DNA of 18,420 nucleotides from an uncultured Collinsella sp. (lineage in GTDB: Bacteria > Actinomycetota > Coriobacteriia > Coriobacteriales > Coriobacteriaceae): assembly GCA_958431945.1 (NCBI GenBank), contig CAUASQ010000020.1:1-18420 (forward strand), written 5' to 3'. Positions within the stretch are counted from its first letter, which is position 1, and every line of letters starts with the position of its first letter. Shown here piece by piece: positions 1 through 7,523 of this stretch. The notes beneath the pieces were generated by a model that made no database searches, was not told the DNA's origin, and saw only the letters and a list, made by a program, of their open reading frames with translations. The position numbers and the translations under genes are program-made.

Positions 1-293
1 TATACGGGTGCATCATCGACGTCTTCAATACAGAAGATATCAGTGCGGAATGTTCCGGAGAGAAACCCCGTCACGCCCCCGGATCCCCTGCGTTTACGGC
101 CTTGAGGTCGGCGTGGGCGGAGAATGTGGTTGATGGGGATACGTGTCCCTTTCGCTGTTTCGCGGCTTTGCCGCGAAAAGCGCGTTACTTTGGGATGGGT
201 GGGGAACGTGGTTGTTGCGGCAGCTGATCCCCACCATAAATTACCCTCGGCATACTTGCGCGAACGATTGCTCGTGCTACACTTGCAATTGCT
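1..293. other. Upstream region without a convincing gene
   Basis: No complete gene is visible. Two weak coding possibilities run to the window edge. One is an open + frame from 3 to a TGA at 225-227, about 74 codons resembling no family I know. The other is a - strand frame starting at GTG (complement of 72-74), with a GGGG-rich stretch upstream, running off the left edge after 24 codons. They overlap, so at most one can be real. Two hairpins are visible: an outer CGCT/AGCG plus inner TTTCGCGGC/GCCGCGAAA stem at 153-182, and GGTGGGGA/TCCCCACC arms at 198-205 and 228-235. Neither has a T-tract. They may end transcription from upstream or be intergenic palindromes. Confidence 0.4.
256..283 (+). 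promoter_or_regulatory. Promoter of the riboswitch/ribU operon
   Basis: A -35-like TTGCGC lies at 256-261 and a -10-like TACACT at 278-283, with a 16-bp spacer and a TGC just before the -10 box (extended -10 form). A start near 290 would put the transcript 5' end immediately before the FMN aptamer, which is where it should begin. This is motif matching only. Confidence 0.6.
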
Positions 294-473
294 GTTTCAG
301 GGCGGGGTGGAATTCCCCACTGGCGGTAAATCGGGCGGTGTCAAAGGGGCACCGTGGCGCAGGCGAGGTGTCTGCGACCGAGCCGATGAGTCCGCGACCC
401 GTGCGTGTGTTGGTTCGCATGCCGGCTGAACTGGTGAGATCCCAGTACCAACGGTTAGAGTCCGGATGAAAGA
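294..473 (+). promoter_or_regulatory. FMN riboswitch (RFN element)
   Basis: The conserved RFN blocks appear in order. The 5' block CAGGGCGGGGTG with AATTCCCCAC and GGCGGTAA spans about 298-330. A variable stem-loop follows, then GAGTCCGCGACCCG near 388, then CTGGTGAGATCCCAGTACC near 430-448, and the closing block ACGGTTAGAGTCCGGATGAAA at 451-471. P1 can form between TTTCA (295-299) and TGAAA (467-471). RFN elements bind FMN and shut down riboflavin synthesis or uptake genes; a ribU operon follows, as expected. The aptamer ends about 15 nt before the ribU ATG. The P1 3' strand touches the Shine-Dalgarno region (AGAGG 471-475, CAGG 476-479), and no intrinsic terminator fits in between. Control of translation initiation is therefore inferred. 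Confidence 0.93.
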
Positions 474-486
474 GGCAGGTGATCTT

Positions 487-1077
487 ATGTCTGAACAGTC
501 GCAGCATATCCATTTTGAGAACACGAATAGGTGGAGCACCAAACAGCTCGTTACCATGGCGTTGATGTGTGCCTTGGGCGCCCTGTTTATGTACGTGCAG
601 CTGCCCATCCTTCCTTCGGCGCCGTTTTTGACGTATGACCCGTCGCTGGTACCGGCGATGGTGTGCGGGTTTGCGTATGGTCCTGGCGCCGGCACCGCTG
701 TTGCCGCTATGGCTATCGTTATCCATGCGCTTACCACGGGCGATTGGGTCGGTGCGCTTATGAACTTGGTTGCCACGCTGGGCTATATTCTGCCTGCGGC
801 TATCGTCTATCAGAAGATGCACACCTACAAGGGTGCCGTGATTGGCCTGGCGCTCGGCGTCATTGCCGCTACGGCGCTGTCTATGGTCGCAAACCTTACT
901 ATTGGCGTATGGTTCTGGTATGGCTCGGTCGATGTGATCGCTCCGCTCATGATTCCCGCCGTGCTGCCGTTCAACCTTATCAAGACCGTGCTTAATTCGG
1001 TATTGACGCTTGCGGTGTACAAGGCGGTCTCCAACCTCATCACGCCTAAAAAGGACCAGGTCAAAGGCCGCGCATGA
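487..1077 (+). CDS. ribU: Riboflavin ECF transporter substrate-binding subunit RibU
   Basis: This is the membrane S component that binds riboflavin and passes it to the EcfAAT energising module. The 196-residue protein has a short hydrophilic N-terminus and then about six hydrophobic segments (roughly 21-39, 52-65, 69-82, 90-108, 116-135 and 160-182). RibU-like signatures are visible: a YDPSLVPAM loop at 50-58, GFAYGP at 61-66 and PFNLIKT near 161-167. The upstream FMN riboswitch supports riboflavin as the substrate. I chose ATG 487, with an AGAGGCAGG ribosome site 7 nt upstream. An in-frame ATG at 466 lies inside the riboswitch closing block and has no site of its own. The stop overlaps the next start as ATGA at 1074-1077, implying translational coupling with the ATPase gene. 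Confidence 0.9.
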   Translation: MSEQSQHIHFENTNRWSTKQLVTMALMCALGALFMYVQLPILPSAPFLTYDPSLVPAMVCGFAYGPGAGTAVAAMAIVIHALTTGDWVGALMNLVATLGYILPAAIVYQKMHTYKGAVIGLALGVIAATALSMVANLTIGVWFWYGSVDVIAPLMIPAVLPFNLIKTVLNSVLTLAVYKAVSNLITPKKDQVKGRA

Positions 1078-2978
1078 TTGAGTGTCGGGGCGTTTCCTTT
1101 AGCTATGACGGTGCCGCCCAGGCGCTTGACGGCATCGATCTGAGCATTAAGGACGGCGAGTTTTTCTGCATCCTCGGTGGTAATGGGTCGGGCAAGTCGA
1201 CGTTTGCCAAGCATCTGAATGCACTGCTGCAGCCCGACGCGGGCACGGTACGCATCAACGGCATGGATGCGTCCGACCCCGAGCTGGTCTATGACATTCG
1301 TTCGACCGCGGGCATGGTATTCCAGAACCCGGATGATCAACTGGTAGCGACGCTTGTCGAGGACGATGTTGCCTTTGGTCCCGAAAACTTGGGCGTGCCA
1401 TCGGCCCAGATCGCGCAGCGTGTGCGGGATGTGCTGAAGGCCGTGGGCCTGGTGGGCTTTGAGCGCCACGAGACCCACGCGCTCTCGGGTGGCCAAAAGC
1501 AACGCGTGGCGCTTGCCGGCGTACTTGCCATGGAACCGCGCGTTCTCATTTTGGATGAGGCTTCCTCGATGCTCGATCCGCGTGGGCGCAAGGGCCTCAT
1601 GAAGGCTTGCCGTGCGCTCCACGATCGTGGCATGACCATCGTGATGATTACGCACTTTATGGAAGAGGCTGCCGAGGCCGATCGCGTTGCTGTCTTCCAA
1701 GCGGGCCGCGTTGCCATGTTGGGCACGCCCGAGGAGATTCTGACGCGGGCGAATGAACTCGCTCAGCTCAACCTTGACATGCCAGAGTCGTGCCGTTTGG
1801 GCGTGGCGCTTCGTGCGAAGGGCGTGCCCGTTTATGCGCAGGTGCGCGAGGCGGATATGGTCGCCGGTATAGCGCAGGCTTATGCCGAGCGGAGTAGGAC
1901 AGGCATCGCCGGGCGGCCTTTCGCATTCGATCCTCGTATTCCCGACAACGTTTCCTCTGCGCTCGATGGCGCAGACGCGCTGGAGCCCGTTATCGAGATT
2001 TCGCACCTTTCGTTTAGCTATTCGCTGAGCGCCCGCGAGCGCCACCGCTGGCACAAGCGCTCGGCCACTGCGGACAAATCGAACAAACAGGCTCTCTGGG
2101 GCAACGATCCAAACAGCCCCTGGGCGCTTCGCGATGTTACGCTGACGGTGCGTCGCGGCGAGTTCCTGGGCTTGGCAGGTCATACCGGTTCGGGTAAGTC
2201 GACGCTGGTTCAGCATCTCAACGGTTTGATTCGCCCCCAGGAGGGATCCGTTCGTGCGCTGGGGCTCGATCTGTCAAACAAGAAAGACGCCGCCGCGGTT
2301 AAGGCCAAGGTCGGCGTGGTGTTTCAATATCCTGAGCGTCAGCTGTTTGCCGAAACCGTGGCGCAGGACGTGGCGTTTGGTCCGCATAACCTTGGCTTGC
2401 CGCAAGATGAAGTCGACCGTCGTGTCGAGTCATCGCTCTCACGCGTGGGCCTCGACCTTTCCACGGTCGGCGACAAGAGCCCCTTTGAGCTTTCGGGCGG
2501 TCAGCAACGGCGCGTGGCATTCGCCGGCGTGCTCGCCATGGAGCCCGAGGTCCTGGTGCTCGATGAACCCATGGCGGGGCTCGATCCGGCTGCGCGCAGG
2601 GATTTCCTAGGGCTCATCGGTCGACTCCATCGCGAGGGCCTGACCGTTGTCATGGTTTCGCACAGTATGGATGACCTGGCCAATTGCTGCGACCGCATCG
2701 TTGTGATGAACGAAGGCGCGGTGTTTGCCGAGGGAGTCCCCGCACAGGTGTTTGCACATGCCGACGAGCTCAAATCGATCGGTTTGGGCGTTCCTGCCGC
2801 GCAGCGCATGGCGCTGGCGCTTACGGAGGCGGGCGTGCCGCTGCACTTTGACGGCCTCTATACGGTTGAGTCGTTGGCAGGCGAGTTGGCGGACCTGCTA
2901 ATCGGTTGCTCGGACGGTCCTTCTAACGTCGCGGACATTGCTAAATCCAAGACGGTCGCGCGAGAGGAGGGCTGCTGA
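1074..2978 (+). CDS. Fused energy-coupling factor ATPase (EcfA1-EcfA2)
   Basis: The 634-residue protein carries two complete ABC ATPase domains in one chain, where most ECF systems use two separate proteins of about 280 residues. Domain 1 (about 1-260) has Walker A GGNGSGKST at 35-43, a Q-loop in FQNPDDQL, signature LSGGQKQR, and LILDEASSMLDP followed by a switch His in ITHF. Domain 2 (about 305-600) has GHTGSGKST at 369-377, FQYPERQL, LSGGQQRR, LVLDEPMAGLDP and VSH. A polar stretch of roughly 30 residues rich in Arg, Lys and Ser interrupts the start of domain 2 between SFSY and WALRDV. The two different halves suggest fused EcfA1 and EcfA2, giving an internal heterodimer that powers riboflavin import at the inner face of the membrane. 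It overlaps ribU by 4 bases and ecfT by one base. Confidence 0.92.
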   Translation: MIECRGVSFSYDGAAQALDGIDLSIKDGEFFCILGGNGSGKSTFAKHLNALLQPDAGTVRINGMDASDPELVYDIRSTAGMVFQNPDDQLVATLVEDDVAFGPENLGVPSAQIAQRVRDVLKAVGLVGFERHETHALSGGQKQRVALAGVLAMEPRVLILDEASSMLDPRGRKGLMKACRALHDRGMTIVMITHFMEEAAEADRVAVFQAGRVAMLGTPEEILTRANELAQLNLDMPESCRLGVALRAKGVPVYAQVREADMVAGIAQAYAERSRTGIAGRPFAFDPRIPDNVSSALDGADALEPVIEISHLSFSYSLSARERHRWHKRSATADKSNKQALWGNDPNSPWALRDVTLTVRRGEFLGLAGHTGSGKSTLVQHLNGLIRPQEGSVRALGLDLSNKKDAAAVKAKVGVVFQYPERQLFAETVAQDVAFGPHNLGLPQDEVDRRVESSLSRVGLDLSTVGDKSPFELSGGQQRRVAFAGVLAMEPEVLVLDEPMAGLDPAARRDFLGLIGRLHREGLTVVMVSHSMDDLANCCDRIVVMNEGAVFAEGVPAQVFAHADELKSIGLGVPAAQRMALALTEAGVPLHFDGLYTVESLAGELADLLIGCSDGPSNVADIAKSKTVAREEGC

Positions 2979-3778
2979 TGGAGGCGTTTTCGTTTGGCAG
3001 TTACTATCCCGGCGATAGTGCAATCCACCGCCTGGACCCGCGAACCAAGTTGCTCTTGGGCTTTGTGTTTCTGATCACGACGCTCACGGTCAGTGGCTTC
3101 CGCGGACTGGTCCCGGTCGCAATCTTCGTTGTCCTGATCTATACCGTGTCCCGGGTGCCGTTGCGCCGGGTCCTATCATCGATGGCGCCGCTGCTGGCAA
3201 TCGTCGTCGTGGTCGCGGTGCTCAACTTGTTTACCGATCAGAGTGGGCGCATCTTGTGGCAGCTCGGCTTTCTGCAGATAAGCGAGGGCTCGCTGCGTTC
3301 TGCGGCGTTTATGGCGTGCCGCCTGACCCTGATGATGGCCGGCATGAGCGCCATTACGCTCACCACCCCCACGCTCGACCTCACCGCGGGCTTTGAGCGT
3401 CTGCTCGCACCGTTTGCGCGCGTGGGGCTTCCGGCGCATGAGCTCGGCATGATCATGGGTATCGCGTTGCGCTTTATGCCGCAGTTCGCTACCGAGATGA
3501 AGCAGACGGCCGATGCGCAGGCGAGCCGCGGTGCGCGCGTGACGGGAGGTCCGCTCGGCGGCGTGCGTATGCTCGGCAGTGTGGCGATTCCGCTGTTCAC
3601 GGGCGTGTTCCGCCATGCCGAGACACTGTCTGCCGCCATGGATGCACGCTGCTATCACGGCGAGCAGGGCCGCACGCGCCTGCATGCGCTTGCATTTGGC
3701 CGCGGCGATGCGTTGGCGGCGGTGGTGACGGCGTTGCTGCTCATCTGCGTCATCGTCATCAATCTTCAACTTGTTTAG
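2978..3778 (+). CDS. ecfT: ECF transporter transmembrane coupling subunit EcfT
   Basis: EcfT is the T component that joins the S subunit to the ATPases. The protein has 266 residues, normal for the family, with hydrophobic segments near 25-57, 69-85, 105-128 and 244-265. Two cytoplasmic coupling-helix motifs are visible: ASRG at 182-185 and ARCYHG at 223-228. These match the paired Ala-Arg-Gly-type motifs that dock into the grooves of the ATPases. The ATG uses the last base of the preceding TGA, so it is translationally coupled to the fused ATPase. A complete S-A-A-T set in one operon means this transporter does not need a module from elsewhere, although the module could also serve other S subunits encoded outside the window. 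Confidence 0.92.
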   Translation: MEAFSFGSYYPGDSAIHRLDPRTKLLLGFVFLITTLTVSGFRGLVPVAIFVVLIYTVSRVPLRRVLSSMAPLLAIVVVVAVLNLFTDQSGRILWQLGFLQISEGSLRSAAFMACRLTLMMAGMSAITLTTPTLDLTAGFERLLAPFARVGLPAHELGMIMGIALRFMPQFATEMKQTADAQASRGARVTGGPLGGVRMLGSVAIPLFTGVFRHAETLSAAMDARCYHGEQGRTRLHALAFGRGDALAAVVTALLLICVIVINLQLV

Positions 3779-3808
3779 GCGCGATTCGAGCGCAAGAAAG
3801 GGGTCCCT

Positions 3809-4255
3809 ATGACCGACAACGACCGCACGGCTCAGCTTGAGCGCGCCTGTTCGTATCTCAGGCGCATTCCGGCGTGGTATCTGGCCACGACCGATGTAGC
3901 CGACGGGTATCAGCCTCGCGCGAGGCCGTTTTCGTTTGCCATGGTCGATGACGGTAAACTGTGGTTTTGTACGTCGCGCGACAAAGATGTGTGGGCGGAG
4001 CTGAGCGCGAATCCCAAGTTTGAGCTCTCGGGCTGGAAGCCGGGGGAATGTTGGATCGTATTGACCGGCGAAGCCGCACTTGAGGACGACGCAGTTGCGA
4101 GCGACAAGGTGCGTCAAGCGGGTTTTAAGCACATGGTGGGCATTGGCGAGGAACACGAGAGTGCCAACGACGGCCGCCTTGCTTTCTTTTCGGTCCGCAA
4201 CATTGCCGCGCGCTTCTGTGATATCGACGGCAGCGAGGAGCGCCTGGAGCTCTAG
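3809..4255 (+). CDS. Pyridoxamine 5'-phosphate oxidase-family protein, copy 1
   Basis: This 148-residue protein has one split-barrel flavin-binding domain. Visible features are a PAWYLATT strand near the N-terminus, ARPFSF, DGKLWFCTS, a KDVWAEL helix, a CWIVLTGEA strand and a final LAFFSV strand. Small single-domain members of this family bind FMN or F420-type flavins and include general stress proteins and reductases of unknown substrate; the true PdxH enzyme is longer and differs. It follows the riboflavin transporter by 30 bp, with an AAAGGGG ribosome site before the ATG, so it may be cotranscribed from the FMN-controlled promoter. It is a clear paralog of the next gene. The biochemical substrate cannot be told from sequence. 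Confidence 0.82.
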   Translation: MTDNDRTAQLERACSYLRRIPAWYLATTDVADGYQPRARPFSFAMVDDGKLWFCTSRDKDVWAELSANPKFELSGWKPGECWIVLTGEAALEDDAVASDKVRQAGFKHMVGIGEEHESANDGRLAFFSVRNIAARFCDIDGSEERLEL

Positions 4256-4299
4256 CTCGCACAAACCGGGCTCCCAAACTAGCTAGTACAGGAGGAAAC

Positions 4300-4710
4300 G
4301 TGGACGGATTGAATACGGTTTTGGAGTATCTGACGTCAGTGCCGGCATGGTATTTGGCGACGAGCGTTGACGGACAGCCGCATGTGCGTCCGTTTTCGTT
4401 TGCGCAGATCCAGGACGGCAAGCTGTGGTTTGTAACGGCGCGCACCAAAGATGTGTGGCAGGAGCTGCTGCAAAACCAGCGCTTTGAGGCCACGAGTTGG
4501 TGGCCGGGCCATGGCTGGCTCATCTTGCGCGGGCGTGCCGGCTTGGATGACCGGGCTTTAGACGAAATGCGCGAAGCCGGGTGGAAGCATCTAGAGCACC
4601 TGGGCGAGCACTATGAGGGGCCTAACGACCCCACGCTCGTCTTCTTTAGCGTCGAGGATCCCGAGGCTTTTATCTGCAATCACGACGAATGGGTGCCGGT
4701 CGAGCTCTAG
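4300..4710 (+). CDS. Pyridoxamine 5'-phosphate oxidase-family protein, copy 2
   Basis: This 136-residue split-barrel flavoprotein starts at GTG 4300, just after an AGGAGG-type ribosome site at 4290-4295. It aligns along its whole length with the upstream neighbour: PAWYLATS, VRPFSFAQIQDGKLWFVTA, a KDVWQEL helix, GWLILRG, an AGWKHL segment and LVFFSV. The two are therefore a tandem duplication that has diverged. It differs by a shorter N-terminus and by tryptophans (SWWPGHGW) where copy 1 has GWKPGECW, which could alter the pocket. The cofactor is probably a flavin by family membership; the substrate is unknown. A 15-bp perfect inverted repeat follows the stop by about 40 bases. Confidence 0.82.
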   Translation: MDGLNTVLEYLTSVPAWYLATSVDGQPHVRPFSFAQIQDGKLWFVTARTKDVWQELLQNQRFEATSWWPGHGWLILRGRAGLDDRALDEMREAGWKHLEHLGEHYEGPNDPTLVFFSVEDPEAFICNHDEWVPVEL

Positions 4711-4747
4711 CCGGCTGGCTCATCCTAACAACTTGGTTTTCGCATGG

Positions 4748-4801
4748 GCGGGCCCCGTATTGCCCGGTGCCGTTAGGAGCGCCGGTCAATACGGGGCCCG
4801 C
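4748..4801 (+). terminator. Long hairpin closing the transporter/flavoprotein unit
   Basis: Perfect 15-bp arms lie at 4748-4762 (GCGGGCCCCGTATTG) and 4787-4801. They enclose a second stem, CCGGTGC/GCGCCGG (4764-4770 and 4779-4785, one wobble), with an eight-base loop. It sits in the gap before argC. There is no run of T after the stem on either strand, only TCCATTTGTC on the + side, so it is not a textbook intrinsic terminator. It could still act as one or protect a 3' end. Confidence 0.55.
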
Positions 4802-4845
4802 TCCATTTGTCAATTCCTTCAAGCGAATGTGTCGGGATTGTTTCA

Positions 4846-4882
4846 ATGCATGAATATGCAAGCCATTTACGTGTTCATGCAT
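4846..4882 (+). promoter_or_regulatory. Candidate ArgR operator sites upstream of argC
   Basis: ATGCATGAA at 4846-4854 is repeated in inverted form as TTCATGCAT at 4874-4882, a 9-bp perfect match with a 19-bp gap. The left site also forms its own palindrome, TGCAT-GAAT-ATGCA (4847-4860), which resembles known ARG boxes (TGAAT and ATGCA-type half sites). Two boxes centred about two helical turns apart fit hexameric ArgR binding. The site lies 86-122 bases before the argC start. The core promoter is not clear: weak matches are TTGGTG at 4886-4891 with CATAAC at 4911-4916, and TAAAGT at 4893-4898. Repression by arginine is inferred from site and context. Confidence 0.55.
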
Positions 4883-4967
4883 CTTTTGGTGCTAAAGTTT
4901 CAACCCACTTCATAACAACCACTGCGAAATGCGCATCGGTGCATAAATCGCAGACAAGGAGTCTGAT

Positions 4968-6038
4968 ATGTCTTTGAAGGTTGGAATCGTCGGCGCGGCT
5001 GGATATGCCGGCGCCGAACTCATTCGCCTCGTGCTTGGCCATCCCGAGTTTGAACTTGTCGCCATTACGTCCAACGCCGATGCCGGCCAGCCGCTGTCCG
5101 CGGTGTATCCGAGCTTTGCTGGCGTGAGCGATCTGGTTTTCACCACGCATGACGCCCCCGAGCTTAAATCCTGCGACGCCGTCTTCTTGGCCGTGCCGCA
5201 CACGGCTGCCATGGCACAGGTGCCCGCACTGCTTGCATCTGGCGTCTCCTGCTTCGATCTTTCGGCCGATTACCGTCTGAGCGACGCGTCTGTCTTTGAG
5301 GCATGGTATGCCGCCGAGCACACGAGCCCCGAGTTGCTCAAGACCCGCGCTTTCGGCCTGCCCGAGCTGTTCTGCCAGGACTTAGAGACCGCTGCTTCCA
5401 GCCATGCCGCTGGCAGGCCCGTGTTGGTCGCCTGCGCCGGTTGCTATCCCACCGCAACGAGCCTTGCTGCCGCTCCCGCCGTGCGCGCCGACTGGGTTGC
5501 CCAGAGCGGCCCCGTAATCGTCGATGCCATTAGCGGCGTGACGGGTGCCGGTAAGTCCTGCAACGCCCGCACCCACTTTTGCAGCGCGGACGAGAACCTG
5601 GAAGCCTATGGCGTGGGTAAACATCGTCATACGCCCGAGATTGAGCAAATCCTTGGCTTAACCGATCGCGTCGTCTTTACCCCGCATCTGGCACCGCTCA
5701 AGCGCGGCCTGCTTTCCACTGTGACGATGCCGCTTACGCCGCAGGCTATCGATACCTTGACCCTTGAGGACGTTGTCGACTATTACAAGCAGTTCTACGC
5801 TGGACGCACCTTTGTGCGTGTGCTCGACGCCGGCCAGCAGCCCAAGACGGCTTCGGTCGTCGGTACCAATGCCGCCCAGATTGGCCTTGCGCTCAACAAG
5901 CGTGCAGGCGTGCTGGTGGCGACGGGCGCCATCGACAATCTATGCAAGGGCGCTGCGGGCCAAGCGGTCCAGTGCGCCAATATCGTCTTTGGCTTTGACG
6001 AGCGACGAGGCTTGCCCACAGTGGCGTGCCCGGTGTAG
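4968..6038 (+). CDS. argC: N-acetyl-gamma-glutamyl-phosphate reductase
   Basis: ArgC reduces N-acetyl-glutamyl-5-phosphate with NADPH to the semialdehyde, the third step from glutamate to ornithine. The 356-residue protein begins with a Rossmann motif (VGIVGAAGYAGAELIRL). The catalytic cysteine is visible in GCYPT at Cys159, with ISGVTGAGK and the TPHLAPLKRG block downstream, then a C-terminal NLCKGAAGQA block. Its length is slightly above the usual 345, because of extra residues just before the catalytic loop (about 138-150). ATG 4968 is preceded by AAGGAG at 4956-4961. It is the first gene of the arg operon; 135 bases separate it from argJ. Confidence 0.97.
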   Translation: MSLKVGIVGAAGYAGAELIRLVLGHPEFELVAITSNADAGQPLSAVYPSFAGVSDLVFTTHDAPELKSCDAVFLAVPHTAAMAQVPALLASGVSCFDLSADYRLSDASVFEAWYAAEHTSPELLKTRAFGLPELFCQDLETAASSHAAGRPVLVACAGCYPTATSLAAAPAVRADWVAQSGPVIVDAISGVTGAGKSCNARTHFCSADENLEAYGVGKHRHTPEIEQILGLTDRVVFTPHLAPLKRGLLSTVTMPLTPQAIDTLTLEDVVDYYKQFYAGRTFVRVLDAGQQPKTASVVGTNAAQIGLALNKRAGVLVATGAIDNLCKGAAGQAVQCANIVFGFDERRGLPTVACPV

Positions 6039-6173
6039 CACATTCGATTGTTAACGATTTGGTAGTCGGGCATCGAGTGGGGCGCCACTCTTGAGCTGGT
6101 CTCATGATCACGACTGGCATGGCGCACCAACCGATGTCCGTTTTTTTGTTTGACATAAGGAGTCATAAAGACG

Positions 6174-7442
6174 ATGAATACCGAGCTGTTTGATATCAAA
6201 ATTCGCGCCGTCGAGGGCGGCGTTACGGCTGCGGCTGGTTTTAAAGCTGCAGGCATCCACGCTGGATTCCGCAAGAATCCCGAGCGTCTGGATTACGCGC
6301 TCGTCGTGCCCGATAAGCCCTGTCCCGGCGCCGGCGTGTTTACGACCAACCGCTTTTGCGCGGCGCCTGTGCAGGTGAGCCGTGCCAACCTGGGCGGTGC
6401 GGACAAGGGCTATGGCATCATCGCCGGCGTTTCGGTCAACTCTGGCAATGCCAACGCCGCCACGGGTGAGACCGGCCTTGCATGCGCGCGCGAGACGTGC
6501 AGCATCGCATCGCAGGTCATCGGCTGCGAATCCCAACAGATTCTGGTTGCCTCCACGGGTGTGATTGGCCAGATTCTGCCGATCGACACGTTTGAGACTG
6601 CCATTCCTGCTGCCTACGAGGCACTCTCTGCCCACGGTGGCGCCGATGCCGCTCGCGCCATCATGACGACCGACACGCACTCCAAGGAGTACGCCGTGTC
6701 CTACGTCAGTGAGGCTGCGGGTCATGCGGGCAATGTCTATACGGTAGGCGGAATGTGCAAGGGCTCGGGCATGATCATGCCCAACATGGCCACCATGATC
6801 GCAGTTATCACCACCGATGCCCCCGTCGAGCCTGCGGCACTTCATGCCCTGCTGCTCTCGACCGTCAAGCAGACCTTTAACAAGGTAACGGTCGATTCCG
6901 ACACCTCGACCAACGACACCTGCATCATGCTTGCCTCCGGCGCCGCTGCCGCAGATGCCGAGCCTATCGTCGAGGGCTCCGATGCCTTCGACGAGTTGGC
7001 ATTTGCCGTGCACGAGGTGTGCGAGAGCCTGGCGCGCAATATCGCCGCCGATGGTGAGGGCGCATCCAAGCTTGTTACGGTCAACGTTACCGGCGCCGTG
7101 AACGACGAGGAGGCCGATATCGCCGCCCGTGCCGTTGCCAACTCGCCGCTCGTTAAGACCTGCATCGCCGGCCACGACTGCAACTGGGGCCGTGTTGCTA
7201 TGGCGCTTGGCAAGTGCGGCGTGAAGTTTAATCAGGAAGACGTTTCCATCGACATGATGGGCATGCCTGTCTGTCGCGACGGTCTGACTGTTCCCTTTGA
7301 CGAGGACGAGGCTCTACGACGTTTCGAGGCGCCCGAGATCGTGATCTCGGCCGACCTGGGCGCAGGCGACGCGGCAACGACTGTGTGGACCTGCGACCTC
7401 ACGCATGAGTACATCTCCATCAACGGCGATTACCGTTCCTAG
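6174..7442 (+). CDS. argJ: Bifunctional ornithine acetyltransferase/N-acetylglutamate synthase
   Basis: ArgJ transfers the acetyl group from N-acetylornithine to glutamate, giving ornithine and regenerating N-acetylglutamate; many family members can also use acetyl-CoA. The 422-residue proenzyme is full length. The self-cleavage motif is visible as NMATM, with the expected break between Ala206 and Thr207; the new N-terminal Thr is the nucleophile. Other family blocks include GVFTTNRFCAAPV near the start, a VNSGNANA stretch, CKGSGMIMPN, and the late HDCNWGR and CDLTHEYI. ATG 6174 has an AAGGAG site 11 bases upstream, a slightly long gap. With ArgJ present no separate ArgA is needed for the cycle. 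The 135-base gap before it holds a GAGTGG/CCACTC hairpin and a T7 run just upstream of the ribosome site. Confidence 0.97.
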   Translation: MNTELFDIKIRAVEGGVTAAAGFKAAGIHAGFRKNPERLDYALVVPDKPCPGAGVFTTNRFCAAPVQVSRANLGGADKGYGIIAGVSVNSGNANAATGETGLACARETCSIASQVIGCESQQILVASTGVIGQILPIDTFETAIPAAYEALSAHGGADAARAIMTTDTHSKEYAVSYVSEAAGHAGNVYTVGGMCKGSGMIMPNMATMIAVITTDAPVEPAALHALLLSTVKQTFNKVTVDSDTSTNDTCIMLASGAAAADAEPIVEGSDAFDELAFAVHEVCESLARNIAADGEGASKLVTVNVTGAVNDEEADIAARAVANSPLVKTCIAGHDCNWGRVAMALGKCGVKFNQEDVSIDMMGMPVCRDGLTVPFDEDEALRRFEAPEIVISADLGAGDAATTVWTCDLTHEYISINGDYRS

Positions 7443-7523
7443 ATTCCAGGCACGCTGCGCATCTTGCCGCGATTGCGGACAGCGGAGCACGGCGCGATAA
7501 CGATACGAAAGACGAGGCAGATT

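Noticed and set aside
466..486. ATG 466 as the ribU start
   Set aside because: It lies in the conserved closing block of the FMN riboswitch and lacks a ribosome site; ATG 487 has one.
825..2216. Long open frame on the - strand opposite ribU and the fused ATPase
   Set aside because: It is antisense to genes with clear motifs, is rich in Arg and His as expected from GC-rich shadow frames, and has no family resemblance.
7464..7523. TTG 7464 as the argB start
   Set aside because: The added 20 residues do not match kinases of this family, and a GAGG site precedes ATG 7524.
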